From Sphingobium sp. BYY-5 (lineage in GTDB: Bacteria > Pseudomonadota > Alphaproteobacteria > Sphingomonadales > Sphingomonadaceae): DNA of 64,000 bases. A program made the translations under genes and the position numbers. The DNA lies in contig NZ_JALEBH010000001.1 of NCBI RefSeq assembly GCF_022758885.1, forward strand, positions 2,387,501 to 2,451,500. The letters run 5' to 3'. Positions 8,595 to 20,197 of this stretch are shown piece by piece; within the stretch, counting starts at the first letter, position 1, and each line of letters opens with the position of its first letter. Below the pieces are notes generated by a model, which was not told the DNA's origin, searched no databases, and saw only the letters and a list, made by a program, of their open reading frames with translations.

Positions 8595-9941
8595 TTAGAA
8601 TGTCGTGGTCAGCGCCAGCGAGATATAGCGGACGTCTCCGGAGCGCGGCGCATTGGGCGCATCACGCAGGAAACGCCCCTTGCCCAGCCAACTGGCATTG
8701 AGTTCGGCGCGCACCCGCTGCGGCACGGCCCACCAGCGCAGGCGACCATCGACCATATGCCCAGCGAAGCGACCCGAGCGACCGGTCGCATCGCGCACGC
8801 CGCTGGTCGAGAAAGCGTCTGTACGTGACGCCAGCCACATCGGATGCCAGCTTCCGAACAGGTCCAGCCGCTTGCCCGGCGCCATTTCGATGCGCAGGCC
8901 GGGCGTCAGGATATTGGCGCGGCCGGTCTGGGCGAAGATACCCGCCGGTACGAAATCCGCGCGACGCATCCCGAACAGCGTGTCGAACCGGCCATAGCGG
9001 CCACCGGGCCGATCACCGCTGGCATAGTCGAATTCTGCGGACAGGCGGGCCTTCAACGCGCCTGGAAAGCTGTATCCGGCATCGGCATGGACAAACCAGG
9101 CCGCGACATCGAGCGATGCCGCAGCGGGCGCATTGCTCGCACGTACACGTCCCATCTGCCAGATGCCTTCCACCTCATAGTCGAACCGGGCGGGTGCGGG
9201 ATCGCGCATCACGCGCGCGCTGAAGCTGTGCAGATGGCGGTTGCGCGTCGGGCGGCCGGGTGCATCGCGTTCGGCGAGGCCGACATAGCCCAGTTCGATC
9301 ATCGACCCGCGCGACAGCTTTTGCGCGGCATAACCGCCCCATAGGCGGAGGTCGAAACTTTCCCGGTCGATCGCAACCGCATTATCGAGCACGGATTGCT
9401 CATCGTCGGGCCGGCGCATCTGCGGCAGGACGTAGATAAGCGTCGCCGTCCCGCCACTCGCCGTCGCGATATCCACCCGCGCGCCGCTATAGCCGTTGGT
9501 GGTGTTGCGATAATCATCGGCCGCCACCAGCCGCCGCGATCCGAGATTGAGGAGAAAGCGGCCCAGTTGCACCGCTGTCTTGCTGTCACGCCCGAGCACC
9601 GAACCGAGATCAGCCGCGACATAAGCCTGCACCGGCTCCAGGGTGTTCACCTCCCCGGTGCCGATCCCCTCCCCCGGCTTGCCGCCCCAGGCACGGCTGT
9701 CCCACAATTCCGCGCCGAGATGAATCGGACCATGGCGATAATCGGCAGCAATCACGGTACGCAGGCTGGCGAGGTCGATCCGGTCATCGAGTCCCGCGCG
9801 CGCCTGCCCGTCCAACGCTTCATAACGGATGCGGACATTGCCCGAGAGAGAAAGGCCATCCTCCGCCAGAGCAGATGGCGCACCAACGAACAAAAGGGTG
9901 AAAGAGGTGAAAAGGAAGATACGGTCCACGCACGGCTCCAT
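8595..9941 (-). CDS. Alginate-export-family outer-membrane beta-barrel
   Basis: The 448-residue protein has a signal peptide (DRIFLFTSFTLLFVGAPSALA) and repeated amphipathic strands ending in Phe (RYISLALTTTF), the C-terminal signature of outer-membrane proteins. LQLGRF-like and RRLVAADDYRNTTNGYSGAR blocks resemble the AlgE/alginate-export family, in which the barrel passes anionic polysaccharide or small polar solutes. No alginate genes lie nearby, so export of alginate is not implied; sphingomonads keep several such porins. GGGCGGAG precedes the ATG. It stands alone, divergent from the M61 peptidase. Confidence 0.82.
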   Translation of the reverse strand: MEPCVDRIFLFTSFTLLFVGAPSALAEDGLSLSGNVRIRYEALDGQARAGLDDRIDLASLRTVIAADYRHGPIHLGAELWDSRAWGGKPGEGIGTGEVNTLEPVQAYVAADLGSVLGRDSKTAVQLGRFLLNLGSRRLVAADDYRNTTNGYSGARVDIATASGGTATLIYVLPQMRRPDDEQSVLDNAVAIDRESFDLRLWGGYAAQKLSRGSMIELGYVGLAERDAPGRPTRNRHLHSFSARVMRDPAPARFDYEVEGIWQMGRVRASNAPAAASLDVAAWFVHADAGYSFPGALKARLSAEFDYASGDRPGGRYGRFDTLFGMRRADFVPAGIFAQTGRANILTPGLRIEMAPGKRLDLFGSWHPMWLASRTDAFSTSGVRDATGRSGRFAGHMVDGRLRWWAVPQRVRAELNASWLGKGRFLRDAPNAPRSGDVRYISLALTTTF

Positions 9942-10146
9942 GCTCCGCCCGGAGGCGGTTTATGAGGCAGCCTTTGGCGCGGACGCGCTGACCGGGAAGC
10001 CGCTTATCCCGATGTCATATCGCATGGCCAAAGCCATCGCGCCGATCAAGCCTTTTCGCGCGGACGGGGTGGACGCAGGCCCTTCATAGCGCCATGCTGG
10101 AAGGCAATCGGGCCGCCCGGCCCTGCAAAAATTTCTGGAGACATCC

Positions 10147-12078
10147 ATGATCCGCAGCCTTGCTGCCGCACTATGCCTATCAACGGGCCTTTCAACCGCG
10201 ATCGCCACACCGCTGTTCGCGCAGGACGCGATCCGTTCCAGGCCGACCGCCCTGCCCGTCAACGATGCAACGCCCGCGCCCAGGGACATACCCTATCCGG
10301 GCGGCACCATCCGGCTGGAGGTCGATGCGACCGACACGACCCAGCGCATCTTCCGCGTCAGGGAAACCATCCCCGTCGCAGCCGCCGGCCCGCTGACCCT
10401 GCTGATGCCGCAATGGCTGCCGGGCAATCATGCGCCGCGCGGGCAGATCGAGAAGCTGACCGGTATCAGCTTCACCGTGGGCGGCCAGCCCGTGACATGG
10501 AAGCGCGATCCGCTGAACGTCTACGCCTTCCAGATCGACGTGCCGCAGGGCGCGACTGAAGTCGTGGCGCAGTTCCAGTTCCTGTCCGCCACCCAGCCCA
10601 ACCAGGGGCGCGTCGTCGTGACGCCCAAGATGCTGAATATCCAGTGGGAATCAGTCTCGCTCTATCCGGCCGGCTATTACACCCGCCAGATCCCGATCCA
10701 GGCGAGCGTCACCTATCCCACCGGCTGGCAGGCCGCGACCGCGCTGCGTGGCACGAAGAGCGGTGATCGCGTCGCCTATGAGACGATCGACTATGAGGCG
10801 TTGCAGGATTCGCCGGTCTTTGCCGGCCGCTATTTCAAGCCGGTGGACCTTGGCAGCAACGTGACGCTGAACATCGTCGCCGATGACGCCGACGAACTGG
10901 ATTTCAAGCCCGATCAGATCGCCAGGCACAGGAAGCTGGTGGCCGAGGCGGGCGCCCTGTTCGGCACCTATCATTTCAATCACTACGACTTCCTGCTCGC
11001 CATCACCGACGAGATGGGCGGCATCGGCCTGGAGCATCACCGGTCGTCCGAGAATCAGGTCGAGCCGGGCTATTTCAAGAAATGGGATTCAGGCGAGGCA
11101 CTGCTCGACCGCAACCTGCTGCCGCATGAATTCACCCATAGCTGGGACGGCAAGTTCCGCCGCCCCGACCTGCTCTGGACCCCCGATTTCAACGTGCCGA
11201 TGCAGGACAATCTGCTGTGGGTCTATGAAGGGCAGACGCAATTCTGGGGCTATGTGCTGGGCGCGCGGTCGGGGATGTTTTCCAAGGCCGAGACGCTGGA
11301 CGCCTATGCCCATATCGCCGCCAAGCTGGACACGACGGTCGGCCGTCAGTGGCGCCCGATGGAGGACACCACGCTCGACCCCGTCATCTCCGCCCGCCGT
11401 CCCAAGGGCTGGCCGAGCTGGCAGCGGTCCGAGGATTATTATAATGAAGGCCTGATGATCTGGCTGGAGGCCGACGCGATCATCGCCAAGGCGACGCGCG
11501 GCAAGAAGGGCCTGGATGATTTCGCCAAGGCCTTTTTCGGCATCAATCCAGGCGACTGGGGGCAGGTCGTCTACAACCGCGGCGATGTTATCAGGACGCT
11601 GAACGACATCGCCCCTTATGACTGGGCGGGCTTCTTCCAGAAATATGTCGACCAGCCCACGCGCGAGACGCCCAAGGGCGGCTTCATCCTGGGCGGTTAC
11701 AAGCTGGTCTATGGCGAGGAGCCGGGCGCCATCACCAAGGCGGCCGAGGGATCGGGCAAGATGGTCGACCAGAGTTTCGGCCTGGGCGCGATCGTCAAGA
11801 ATGACGGCGAAATCAGCGGCGTCATCTGGGACAGTGCGGCGTTCAAGGCGGGGCTGGCCGTGGGATCGAAGATCCTTGCGGTCAATGGCGACGAATTTTC
11901 CGGCGACGTGTGGAAGGCCGCGATCAAGGCCAAGGCACCGATCCAAATTATCCTGAAACAGGATAAATACTATCGCACTTTGACACTCGATTATTCGGGT
12001 GGCCTGCGCTATCCGCGCCTCGAAAAGACAGGAGAGGGTGAAGGCAGCCTCGATAAGCTGCTGAAACCGAGAACATGA
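10147..12078 (+). CDS. M61-family metallopeptidase with PDZ domain, exported
   Basis: The 643-residue protein has a signal peptide (MIRSLAAALCLSTGLSTAIATPLFAQ), an N-terminal beta-sandwich, a gluzincin catalytic domain with the zinc motif HEFTH at residues 327-331 (HEFTHSWDGKFRRP), a downstream Glu near 361 in VYEGQTQFWG as probable third ligand, and a PDZ domain near the C-terminus (FGLGAIVKNDGEISGV, SAAFKAGLAVGSKILAVNG). M61 enzymes are glycyl aminopeptidases; this one should act in the periplasm. The gene ends 37 bases before ppa and may be read through into it. Confidence 0.93.
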   Translation: MIRSLAAALCLSTGLSTAIATPLFAQDAIRSRPTALPVNDATPAPRDIPYPGGTIRLEVDATDTTQRIFRVRETIPVAAAGPLTLLMPQWLPGNHAPRGQIEKLTGISFTVGGQPVTWKRDPLNVYAFQIDVPQGATEVVAQFQFLSATQPNQGRVVVTPKMLNIQWESVSLYPAGYYTRQIPIQASVTYPTGWQAATALRGTKSGDRVAYETIDYEALQDSPVFAGRYFKPVDLGSNVTLNIVADDADELDFKPDQIARHRKLVAEAGALFGTYHFNHYDFLLAITDEMGGIGLEHHRSSENQVEPGYFKKWDSGEALLDRNLLPHEFTHSWDGKFRRPDLLWTPDFNVPMQDNLLWVYEGQTQFWGYVLGARSGMFSKAETLDAYAHIAAKLDTTVGRQWRPMEDTTLDPVISARRPKGWPSWQRSEDYYNEGLMIWLEADAIIAKATRGKKGLDDFAKAFFGINPGDWGQVVYNRGDVIRTLNDIAPYDWAGFFQKYVDQPTRETPKGGFILGGYKLVYGEEPGAITKAAEGSGKMVDQSFGLGAIVKNDGEISGVIWDSAAFKAGLAVGSKILAVNGDEFSGDVWKAAIKAKAPIQIILKQDKYYRTLTLDYSGGLRYPRLEKTGEGEGSLDKLLKPRT

Positions 12079-12115
12079 CTCACCCGCACCCCCACGCGAA
12101 GATAAAGGCATAGCC

Positions 12116-12658
12116 ATGAATATCGAACTGATCCCTGTCGGCGACGATCCGCCCAACAGCCTGAACGTCATCATCGAGGTTCCCGTTGGCGGCGAACCGG
12201 TGAAATATGAGTTCGACAAGGCGTCGGGTGCGCTGTTCGTGGACCGCATCCTGCACACGCCGATGCGCTACCCCGCCAATTACGGCTTCGTTCCGCACAC
12301 GCTGTCGCCCGACGGCGACCCGCTGGACGCACTGGTCATCGCCCGCTCGCCCTTCGTCCCCGGATCGGTCGTGCGCGCGCGCCCGATCGCGGTGCTGAAC
12401 CTGGAAGACGAAGCGGGCGGCGACGAAAAGCTGGTCTGCGTCCCCGACAACAAGACCTTCCCTTATTATGCCGATGTCGGCGAGAAGGACGACCTGCCCG
12501 GCATCGTGATGGAGCAGATCGAGCATTTCTTCACCCACTATAAGGATCTGGAAAAGACCAAGTGGGTGCGCATCGGCACCTGGGGCGGCGCGGAAGACGC
12601 CAAGCGCATCACCCTGGAAGCGATCGCCCGCTATCAGGCGGAGAAGAAGGCGGCGTAA
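12116..12658 (+). CDS. ppa: Inorganic pyrophosphatase, family I
   Basis: The enzyme hydrolyses pyrophosphate to phosphate and drives biosynthetic reactions in the cytosol. The 180-residue length fits the hexameric bacterial family I. Metal and substrate residues appear in the order expected: YEFDKASGALFVDRIL, MRYPANYGFVPHTL, the DGDPLDALVIA signature, and the C-terminal KDLEKTKWVRIGTWGGAEDA. An intrinsic terminator follows at 12681. Confidence 0.98.
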   Translation: MNIELIPVGDDPPNSLNVIIEVPVGGEPVKYEFDKASGALFVDRILHTPMRYPANYGFVPHTLSPDGDPLDALVIARSPFVPGSVVRARPIAVLNLEDEAGGDEKLVCVPDNKTFPYYADVGEKDDLPGIVMEQIEHFFTHYKDLEKTKWVRIGTWGGAEDAKRITLEAIARYQAEKKAA

Positions 12659-12680
12659 GGCTGGCTTTCCGACCGAGAAA

Positions 12681-12715
12681 AAAAGGCCGTGCGGAGCGAT
12701 CTGCATGGCCTTTTT
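12681..12715 (+). terminator. Rho-independent terminator after ppa
   Basis: An A-rich left flank, the stem AGGCCGTGC pairing with GCATGGCCT (one G-U), and a following T-run (TTTTTG) lie 22 bases after the ppa stop. The A/T flanks make it partly bidirectional. Confidence 0.85.
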
Positions 12716-12723
12716 GTTGGGAG

Positions 12724-12803
12724 CCGCACCGGCCCTCACCCCCACCCGGCCACCCATATGATACTGCCGTTGGGTGGCCGGGTGGGGGTGAGGGCCGGTG
12801 CGG
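12724..12803. repeat. Long perfect inverted repeat, 33-bp arms
   Basis: The left arm (12724-12756) and right arm (12771-12803) are exact reverse complements over 33 bases, with a 14-base spacer. The arm is rich in CCCTCACCCCCACCC. It sits between the ppa terminator and the 3' end of the MocR gene, outside any gene. It resembles dispersed palindromic elements of sphingomonad intergenic regions. It has no T-run of its own. Confidence 0.85.
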
Positions 12804-12840
12804 TCTCAAAATGCGCTCTTCCGCGCATTTTGCCAAAGAT

Positions 12841-14304
12841 TCAAATCAGCCGATCCGCCTCCAGCGCCATAGCCAGCGAATCGCGCAGCTTGGGCATCCG
12901 CGCATGAAGCCGGGCGTCGGCTTCCACCAACCGCTCGACGCCCGCCTCCAGTTGCGCTTCATCCAGAGTGAAGGGCAGACGCAGGAAGCGCTCGAACGCG
13001 CCGCCGACGCCGAAACGCGGGCCGGCGGCGATGCGGACACCCAGACTTTCGGCCAGCGCCGCAAGCGCAGTCGCCTCCGCGCGCGGCAGTTCGGCCCAGA
13101 GCGACAGGCCCCCGGCCGGCGATTCCACCCGCCAATGGGGCAAATGCCGCGCGATCAGCGCCAGCAGATGGTCGCGCCGCGCGCGCAATATCTCCGCCCG
13201 CGCGCCAAGGCCGACATCGGCGTCGACCAGTTGGGCGACAGCGATCTGCTCAACCACGGGGCTGGCCATATCCATCGTCGTACGCAGGCGGCCGAGAGCC
13301 GCGACCGTCTGCGGGTCGGCGCGTATCCAGCCAACGCGTAAACCGCCCCAGAAGATCTTGCTGGCCGATCCCAAAGTGATGACCTGCCGCCCGGACGGGT
13401 CGTGCATCGCAACCGGCGGCGGCGGCGCGAAGTCGAGGCCCATCGCCACCATGGTTTCGTCGACGATCAGCGGCGTATGGCTGCGCGCCGCCGCTGTCAC
13501 CAGGGCGCGCCGCGTGGCCGGGTCCATGCTGCGCCCGGTCGGGTTGTGGAAATCGGCGATGACATAGGCGAAGCGCGGGGATGTCTGGCGGAAGGCCGCC
13601 TCCATGGCATCAATGTCCCAGCCCTGCGCGGGCAGGCCGACCGGCACGGGCACGACATGGGCGCGCTGCAGCGCCTGGATCGCATTATGATAGGTCGGAT
13701 GGTCGATCACCACCCGGTCGCCCGGCCCGGCCAGCCATTTGAGGAGCAGCGAAAATCCCTGCTGCGCGCCGTTCGTCACCATGATCTGGTCGGGTGAGGT
13801 CGGGCAGCCGCGCCGCTCATAATGGGCCGCGATCGCCCGGCGCAGCACCGTCAGGCCGAGCGGATCATAGCCAAGATCGCCCAGATAGGCAGGCAATGCC
13901 TCCACCGCCGCCTGATAGGCGCGGCCGACACCGGGCGCGGCGGGCAGCGCGGCATGGGTCCAGTTGAGCAGATTGCCGCCCTGCGTGGTGTCGATCTCTC
14001 CCGGCGGGGTTTCGACCCGGCCGGGGGGCAGGCGCGTGACGCTGCCCGACCCCTGCCGGCTTTCAAGGAAGCCTTCGTCACGCAACCGGTCGAAAGCGGC
14101 GGCAACGGTGGTCCGGGAAAGGCCCAGTGCAGCGGCCAGCTCGCGTTCGCCCGGCAGGCGGACATTAAGGCCCACACGCCCGTCCATCACCAGCATCCGC
14201 AACGCCTGCGCGAGCTGGCGATAGGCCGGCTCAGCACTGTCCTGCGCACGCCAGGCGCCCAGCAGGCGGAGGAGGGACGGCGGACGAAGCAGCGAAGTGG
14301 ACAT
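12841..14304 (-). CDS. MocR/PdxR-type GntR regulator with aminotransferase domain
   Basis: The 487-residue protein has an N-terminal winged-helix GntR domain (YRQLAQALRMLVMDGRVGLN, RLPGERELAAALGLSRTTVA) joined by a linker to a fold-type I aminotransferase domain. PLP features are visible: ADFHNPTGRSM, LIVDETMVAMG and the Schiff-base Lys in LGSASKIFWGGLRVGW (about residue 316). The start at 14304 (MSTSLLRPP) is preferred to ATGs at 14313 and 14340, which lie in the operator region. It diverges from a YczE-type membrane gene, matching the known yczR/yczE pairing, so it is likely that gene's regulator. Confidence 0.92.
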   Translation of the reverse strand: MSTSLLRPPSLLRLLGAWRAQDSAEPAYRQLAQALRMLVMDGRVGLNVRLPGERELAAALGLSRTTVAAAFDRLRDEGFLESRQGSGSVTRLPPGRVETPPGEIDTTQGGNLLNWTHAALPAAPGVGRAYQAAVEALPAYLGDLGYDPLGLTVLRRAIAAHYERRGCPTSPDQIMVTNGAQQGFSLLLKWLAGPGDRVVIDHPTYHNAIQALQRAHVVPVPVGLPAQGWDIDAMEAAFRQTSPRFAYVIADFHNPTGRSMDPATRRALVTAAARSHTPLIVDETMVAMGLDFAPPPPVAMHDPSGRQVITLGSASKIFWGGLRVGWIRADPQTVAALGRLRTTMDMASPVVEQIAVAQLVDADVGLGARAEILRARRDHLLALIARHLPHWRVESPAGGLSLWAELPRAEATALAALAESLGVRIAAGPRFGVGGAFERFLRLPFTLDEAQLEAGVERLVEADARLHARMPKLRDSLAMALEADRLI

Positions 14305-14334
14305 GAGAATCATCCCATCATGGTCATAAATCAA

Positions 14335-14374
14335 GGCCATTTAAGATGAATTGGCTGTTTTTGAAAAGGCCAAT
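14335..14374. promoter_or_regulatory. Candidate MocR operator between divergent genes
   Basis: Three related half-sites occur in 40 bases: GGCCAT at 14335-14340, ATTGGC at 14350-14355 and GCCAAT at 14369-14374. The last two form a perfect inverted repeat with a 13-base spacer. MocR regulators typically bind spaced repeats in the divergent promoter they share with their target, which is the arrangement here. The assignment is an inference from sequence and position. Confidence 0.5.
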
Positions 14375-14394
14375 CTTCCGGAATAAGCCTGGCT

Positions 14395-15009
14395 ATGATG
14401 ATGCACCGCCGCCTTTTCCAGCTTTTCTGGGGTCTATGCCTCTATGGTTTTGCCATGGCGCTGCTGCTGCGCGCCAATCTGGGACTCGATCCCTGGGATG
14501 TGCTGCATCAGGGGCTGGCGCCGCGGCTTGGCCTCAGCTTCGGCATGACGGTCAATTTGCTCGGCGCGATCATATTGCTGCTTTGGTGGCCATTGCGGCA
14601 ACGGCCGGGCATCGGGACGATGGCCAATATCCTGGTGATCGGGACAGCTGTGGATCTGTCGCTGATGATCCTGCCGACGCCGGAAGGTTATATGATGCGC
14701 GCAACGTGGCTGATCGCCGGGATCGTCCTCAACGGCATTGCCGGCGGCGCCTATATCGGCGCCGGCCTGGGCCCGGGACCGCGCGACGGGTTGATGACTG
14801 GTCTCTGCCGCCGCACCGGCTGGCCGGTCAAATGGGTGCGCACCGGAATCGAGATCGGCGTGCTGGCGATAGGCTGGACACTGGGCGGCACGGTGGGCGT
14901 CGGCACCATTCTTTACGCCGCGACCATCGGCTGGATCGTCCATCATGCCCTGCCCTTCTTCCGCATCGCCGACACCGGGCGACCGGCGCGCGCCTGCCCG
15001 CCCGCCTGA
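14395..15009 (+). CDS. YczE/YitT-type integral membrane protein
   Basis: The 204-residue protein has about five to six hydrophobic segments. The N-terminal block FWGLCLYGFAMALLLRANLG followed by LDPWDVLHQGLA is the family hallmark, with GLGPGPRDGLMTGLCRRTGW as the conserved loop. The family is an inner-membrane transporter-like group of unknown substrate. Three consecutive ATG codons open the gene. It diverges from the MocR regulator, the classic partner of this family, and is followed by a terminator, so it is a single-gene target. Confidence 0.85.
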   Translation: MMMHRRLFQLFWGLCLYGFAMALLLRANLGLDPWDVLHQGLAPRLGLSFGMTVNLLGAIILLLWWPLRQRPGIGTMANILVIGTAVDLSLMILPTPEGYMMRATWLIAGIVLNGIAGGAYIGAGLGPGPRDGLMTGLCRRTGWPVKWVRTGIEIGVLAIGWTLGGTVGVGTILYAATIGWIVHHALPFFRIADTGRPARACPPA

Positions 15010-15023
15010 CAACGAGGCCCCCT

Positions 15024-15064
15024 GACCGGCCGGCGCCGAAGACCAGCCGGCCGGTCCTTTTTCC
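15024..15064 (+). terminator. Rho-independent terminator after the YczE-type gene
   Basis: The stem GACCGGCCGGC pairs with GCCGGCCGGTC over 11 bases around a 10-base loop and is followed by CTTTTTC. It lies 14 bases after the stop codon. Confidence 0.87.
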
Positions 15065-15151
15065 TCCCGAAAATGCGTTGCATAGCCATTGACCGGAACA
15101 GCCAATCGGGCATGATCCCGCCACCCCTTCCCGGTCAAGGAGCCTTGCCCC

Positions 15152-16339
15152 ATGCGCCCCTTCCTCGCCGCTGCCCTTCTCCTCCCCCTGACCGCCGCTG
15201 CTGAACCGCAAGACCAGGCCCTCGCCCCGCTCGCCTTCGAACGGATTGCCCCTGTCGGCACGAAGATGCCCCGCTTCAAGGTCGACGCCGCCTGGCCGGC
15301 GATGCCCGGCGACCTGCTGCTGGGTCAGGTGAGCGGCGTGGCGGTCGGGCCGGACGATTCGGTCTGGGTGGTGCATCGCCCCCATTCGCTAACCGTCACC
15401 GACACCGGTCTGGCGCAGAGCCCGCCGATCGCCGTCTGCTGCAAGCCCGCGCCGCCGGTGGTGCGTTTCAGCAAGGCAGGGCGCTATCTTGGCGGATGGG
15501 GCGGCGTGGCGAGCGCGCCCACGATCGATGGGGTCAACCAGTGGCCCACCAGCCTGCACGGCATCTTCGTCGACAAGGAGGGCAGCGTCTGGTTCGGCGG
15601 CAATGGCAAGGGCGATCATGTCGTCATGAACTATAGCGCGGAGGGCCGTTATCTCCGCAGCTTCGGCCGGCGCGACAAGACCGGCGGCAATGACGCGACC
15701 GACCAGCTCGGCAACCCGTCCGACGTCAATCATTCGGACGGCATGGTGCTCATTTCCGACGGCTATGCCAACCGCCGCGTCATCGGCTTCGATGCGAAGA
15801 GCAACGGCTATAAAGGCCGCTGGGGCGCCTATGGCAAGCCACCCATCGCCCCGGTCCGCGAAGGCGATTTCGACCAGAGCCATGCGGTCGACCCAAGCAA
15901 AGTGGCCAACCCGAAATCGGAGATATTCGCCGATATCGTCCATTGCGTGGTCCCCACGAAGGACGGCCATGTCTATGTCTGCGACCGTAACAATAATCGC
16001 GCGCAGCTTTTCAGGCGGGAGAAGGATGGCGGCCTGACCTTCGTGCGCGACCTGGCGATCGCGCCGGAGACGGGCGGCACCCACAGCGTCACCGACATCG
16101 CCTTTTCGCCCGATCCGGCACAGACCTATCTCTATGTCGCGGACATGATGAACAGCCGCATCTGGATTCTCGAACGCAGGACGCATGAGGTATTGGGCGC
16201 GATCGGCCGGGTCGGGCGGCAGGCAGGCCAATTTACCTGGCTGCACAGCATTGATACCGACAGCGACGGTAATATCTATGCGACCGAGGTGAATACCGGC
16301 CGCCGCGTACAGAAGCTGGTGTTCACCGGCATCGAATGA
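15152..16339 (+). CDS. Secreted NHL-repeat beta-propeller protein
   Basis: The 395-residue protein has a signal peptide (MRPFLAAALLLPLTAAAEP) and several NHL/SMP-30-like blades, seen as G-V-A-V-G-P-D-D-S-V-W-V, LHGIFVDKEGSVWFGGNGKG, KDGHVYVCDRNNNRAQLF and IDTDSDGNIYATEVNTGRRV. Such propellers bind ligands or act as lactonase-like or oxidoreductase-associated proteins; no catalytic set can be assigned. A short two-Cys element (AVCCKPAPP) is present. The DUF1993 gene follows after 13 bases, suggesting co-transcription. Confidence 0.85.
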   Translation: MRPFLAAALLLPLTAAAEPQDQALAPLAFERIAPVGTKMPRFKVDAAWPAMPGDLLLGQVSGVAVGPDDSVWVVHRPHSLTVTDTGLAQSPPIAVCCKPAPPVVRFSKAGRYLGGWGGVASAPTIDGVNQWPTSLHGIFVDKEGSVWFGGNGKGDHVVMNYSAEGRYLRSFGRRDKTGGNDATDQLGNPSDVNHSDGMVLISDGYANRRVIGFDAKSNGYKGRWGAYGKPPIAPVREGDFDQSHAVDPSKVANPKSEIFADIVHCVVPTKDGHVYVCDRNNNRAQLFRREKDGGLTFVRDLAIAPETGGTHSVTDIAFSPDPAQTYLYVADMMNSRIWILERRTHEVLGAIGRVGRQAGQFTWLHSIDTDSDGNIYATEVNTGRRVQKLVFTGIE

Positions 16340-19957
<3,618 letters not shown>

Positions 19958-20122
19958 AAGCAGAAGCACATTATCGCGGCCTGCCGCCCTTCCGGCGCCG
20001 GGTCGCGAAAATCCATTAGCTATTTTGTCAGGCCAATTTTACGATTGCCGCTTGCCAGTCGCGCTTTATTGTCGCAAAATTCCTTAAAATCATTGCAAAA
20101 TATGGGCATACCGGTCCGCAAA

Positions 20123-20150
20123 TGGTCAGACAGATTTGATGTCGCTGACC
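20123..20150. promoter_or_regulatory. Candidate operator upstream of the GH115 gene
   Basis: TGGTCAGACAG (20123-20133) is repeated exactly at 29800-29810 near the TonB-receptor promoter. It is followed by an inverted half-site, TGTCGCTGACC, whose reverse complement GGTCAGCGACA also has a counterpart there. The consensus resembles the TGGTNNNACCA of FadR-subfamily GntR regulators. The site lies 48-75 bases before the chosen start codon. Confidence 0.5.
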
Positions 20151-20197
20151 TTTGCAATGCCGGGCGAACGGCGGTTCGCCATGATTGGGAGGGGGCG

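Noticed and set aside
8595..9941. Alginate biosynthesis or export cluster
   Set aside because: Only an alginate-export-family barrel is present; no alg polymerase, epimerase or lyase genes flank it.
12721..12807. CRISPR or direct-repeat array in the C/G-rich region after ppa
   Set aside because: It is one inverted repeat, not regularly spaced direct repeats, and no cas genes are present.
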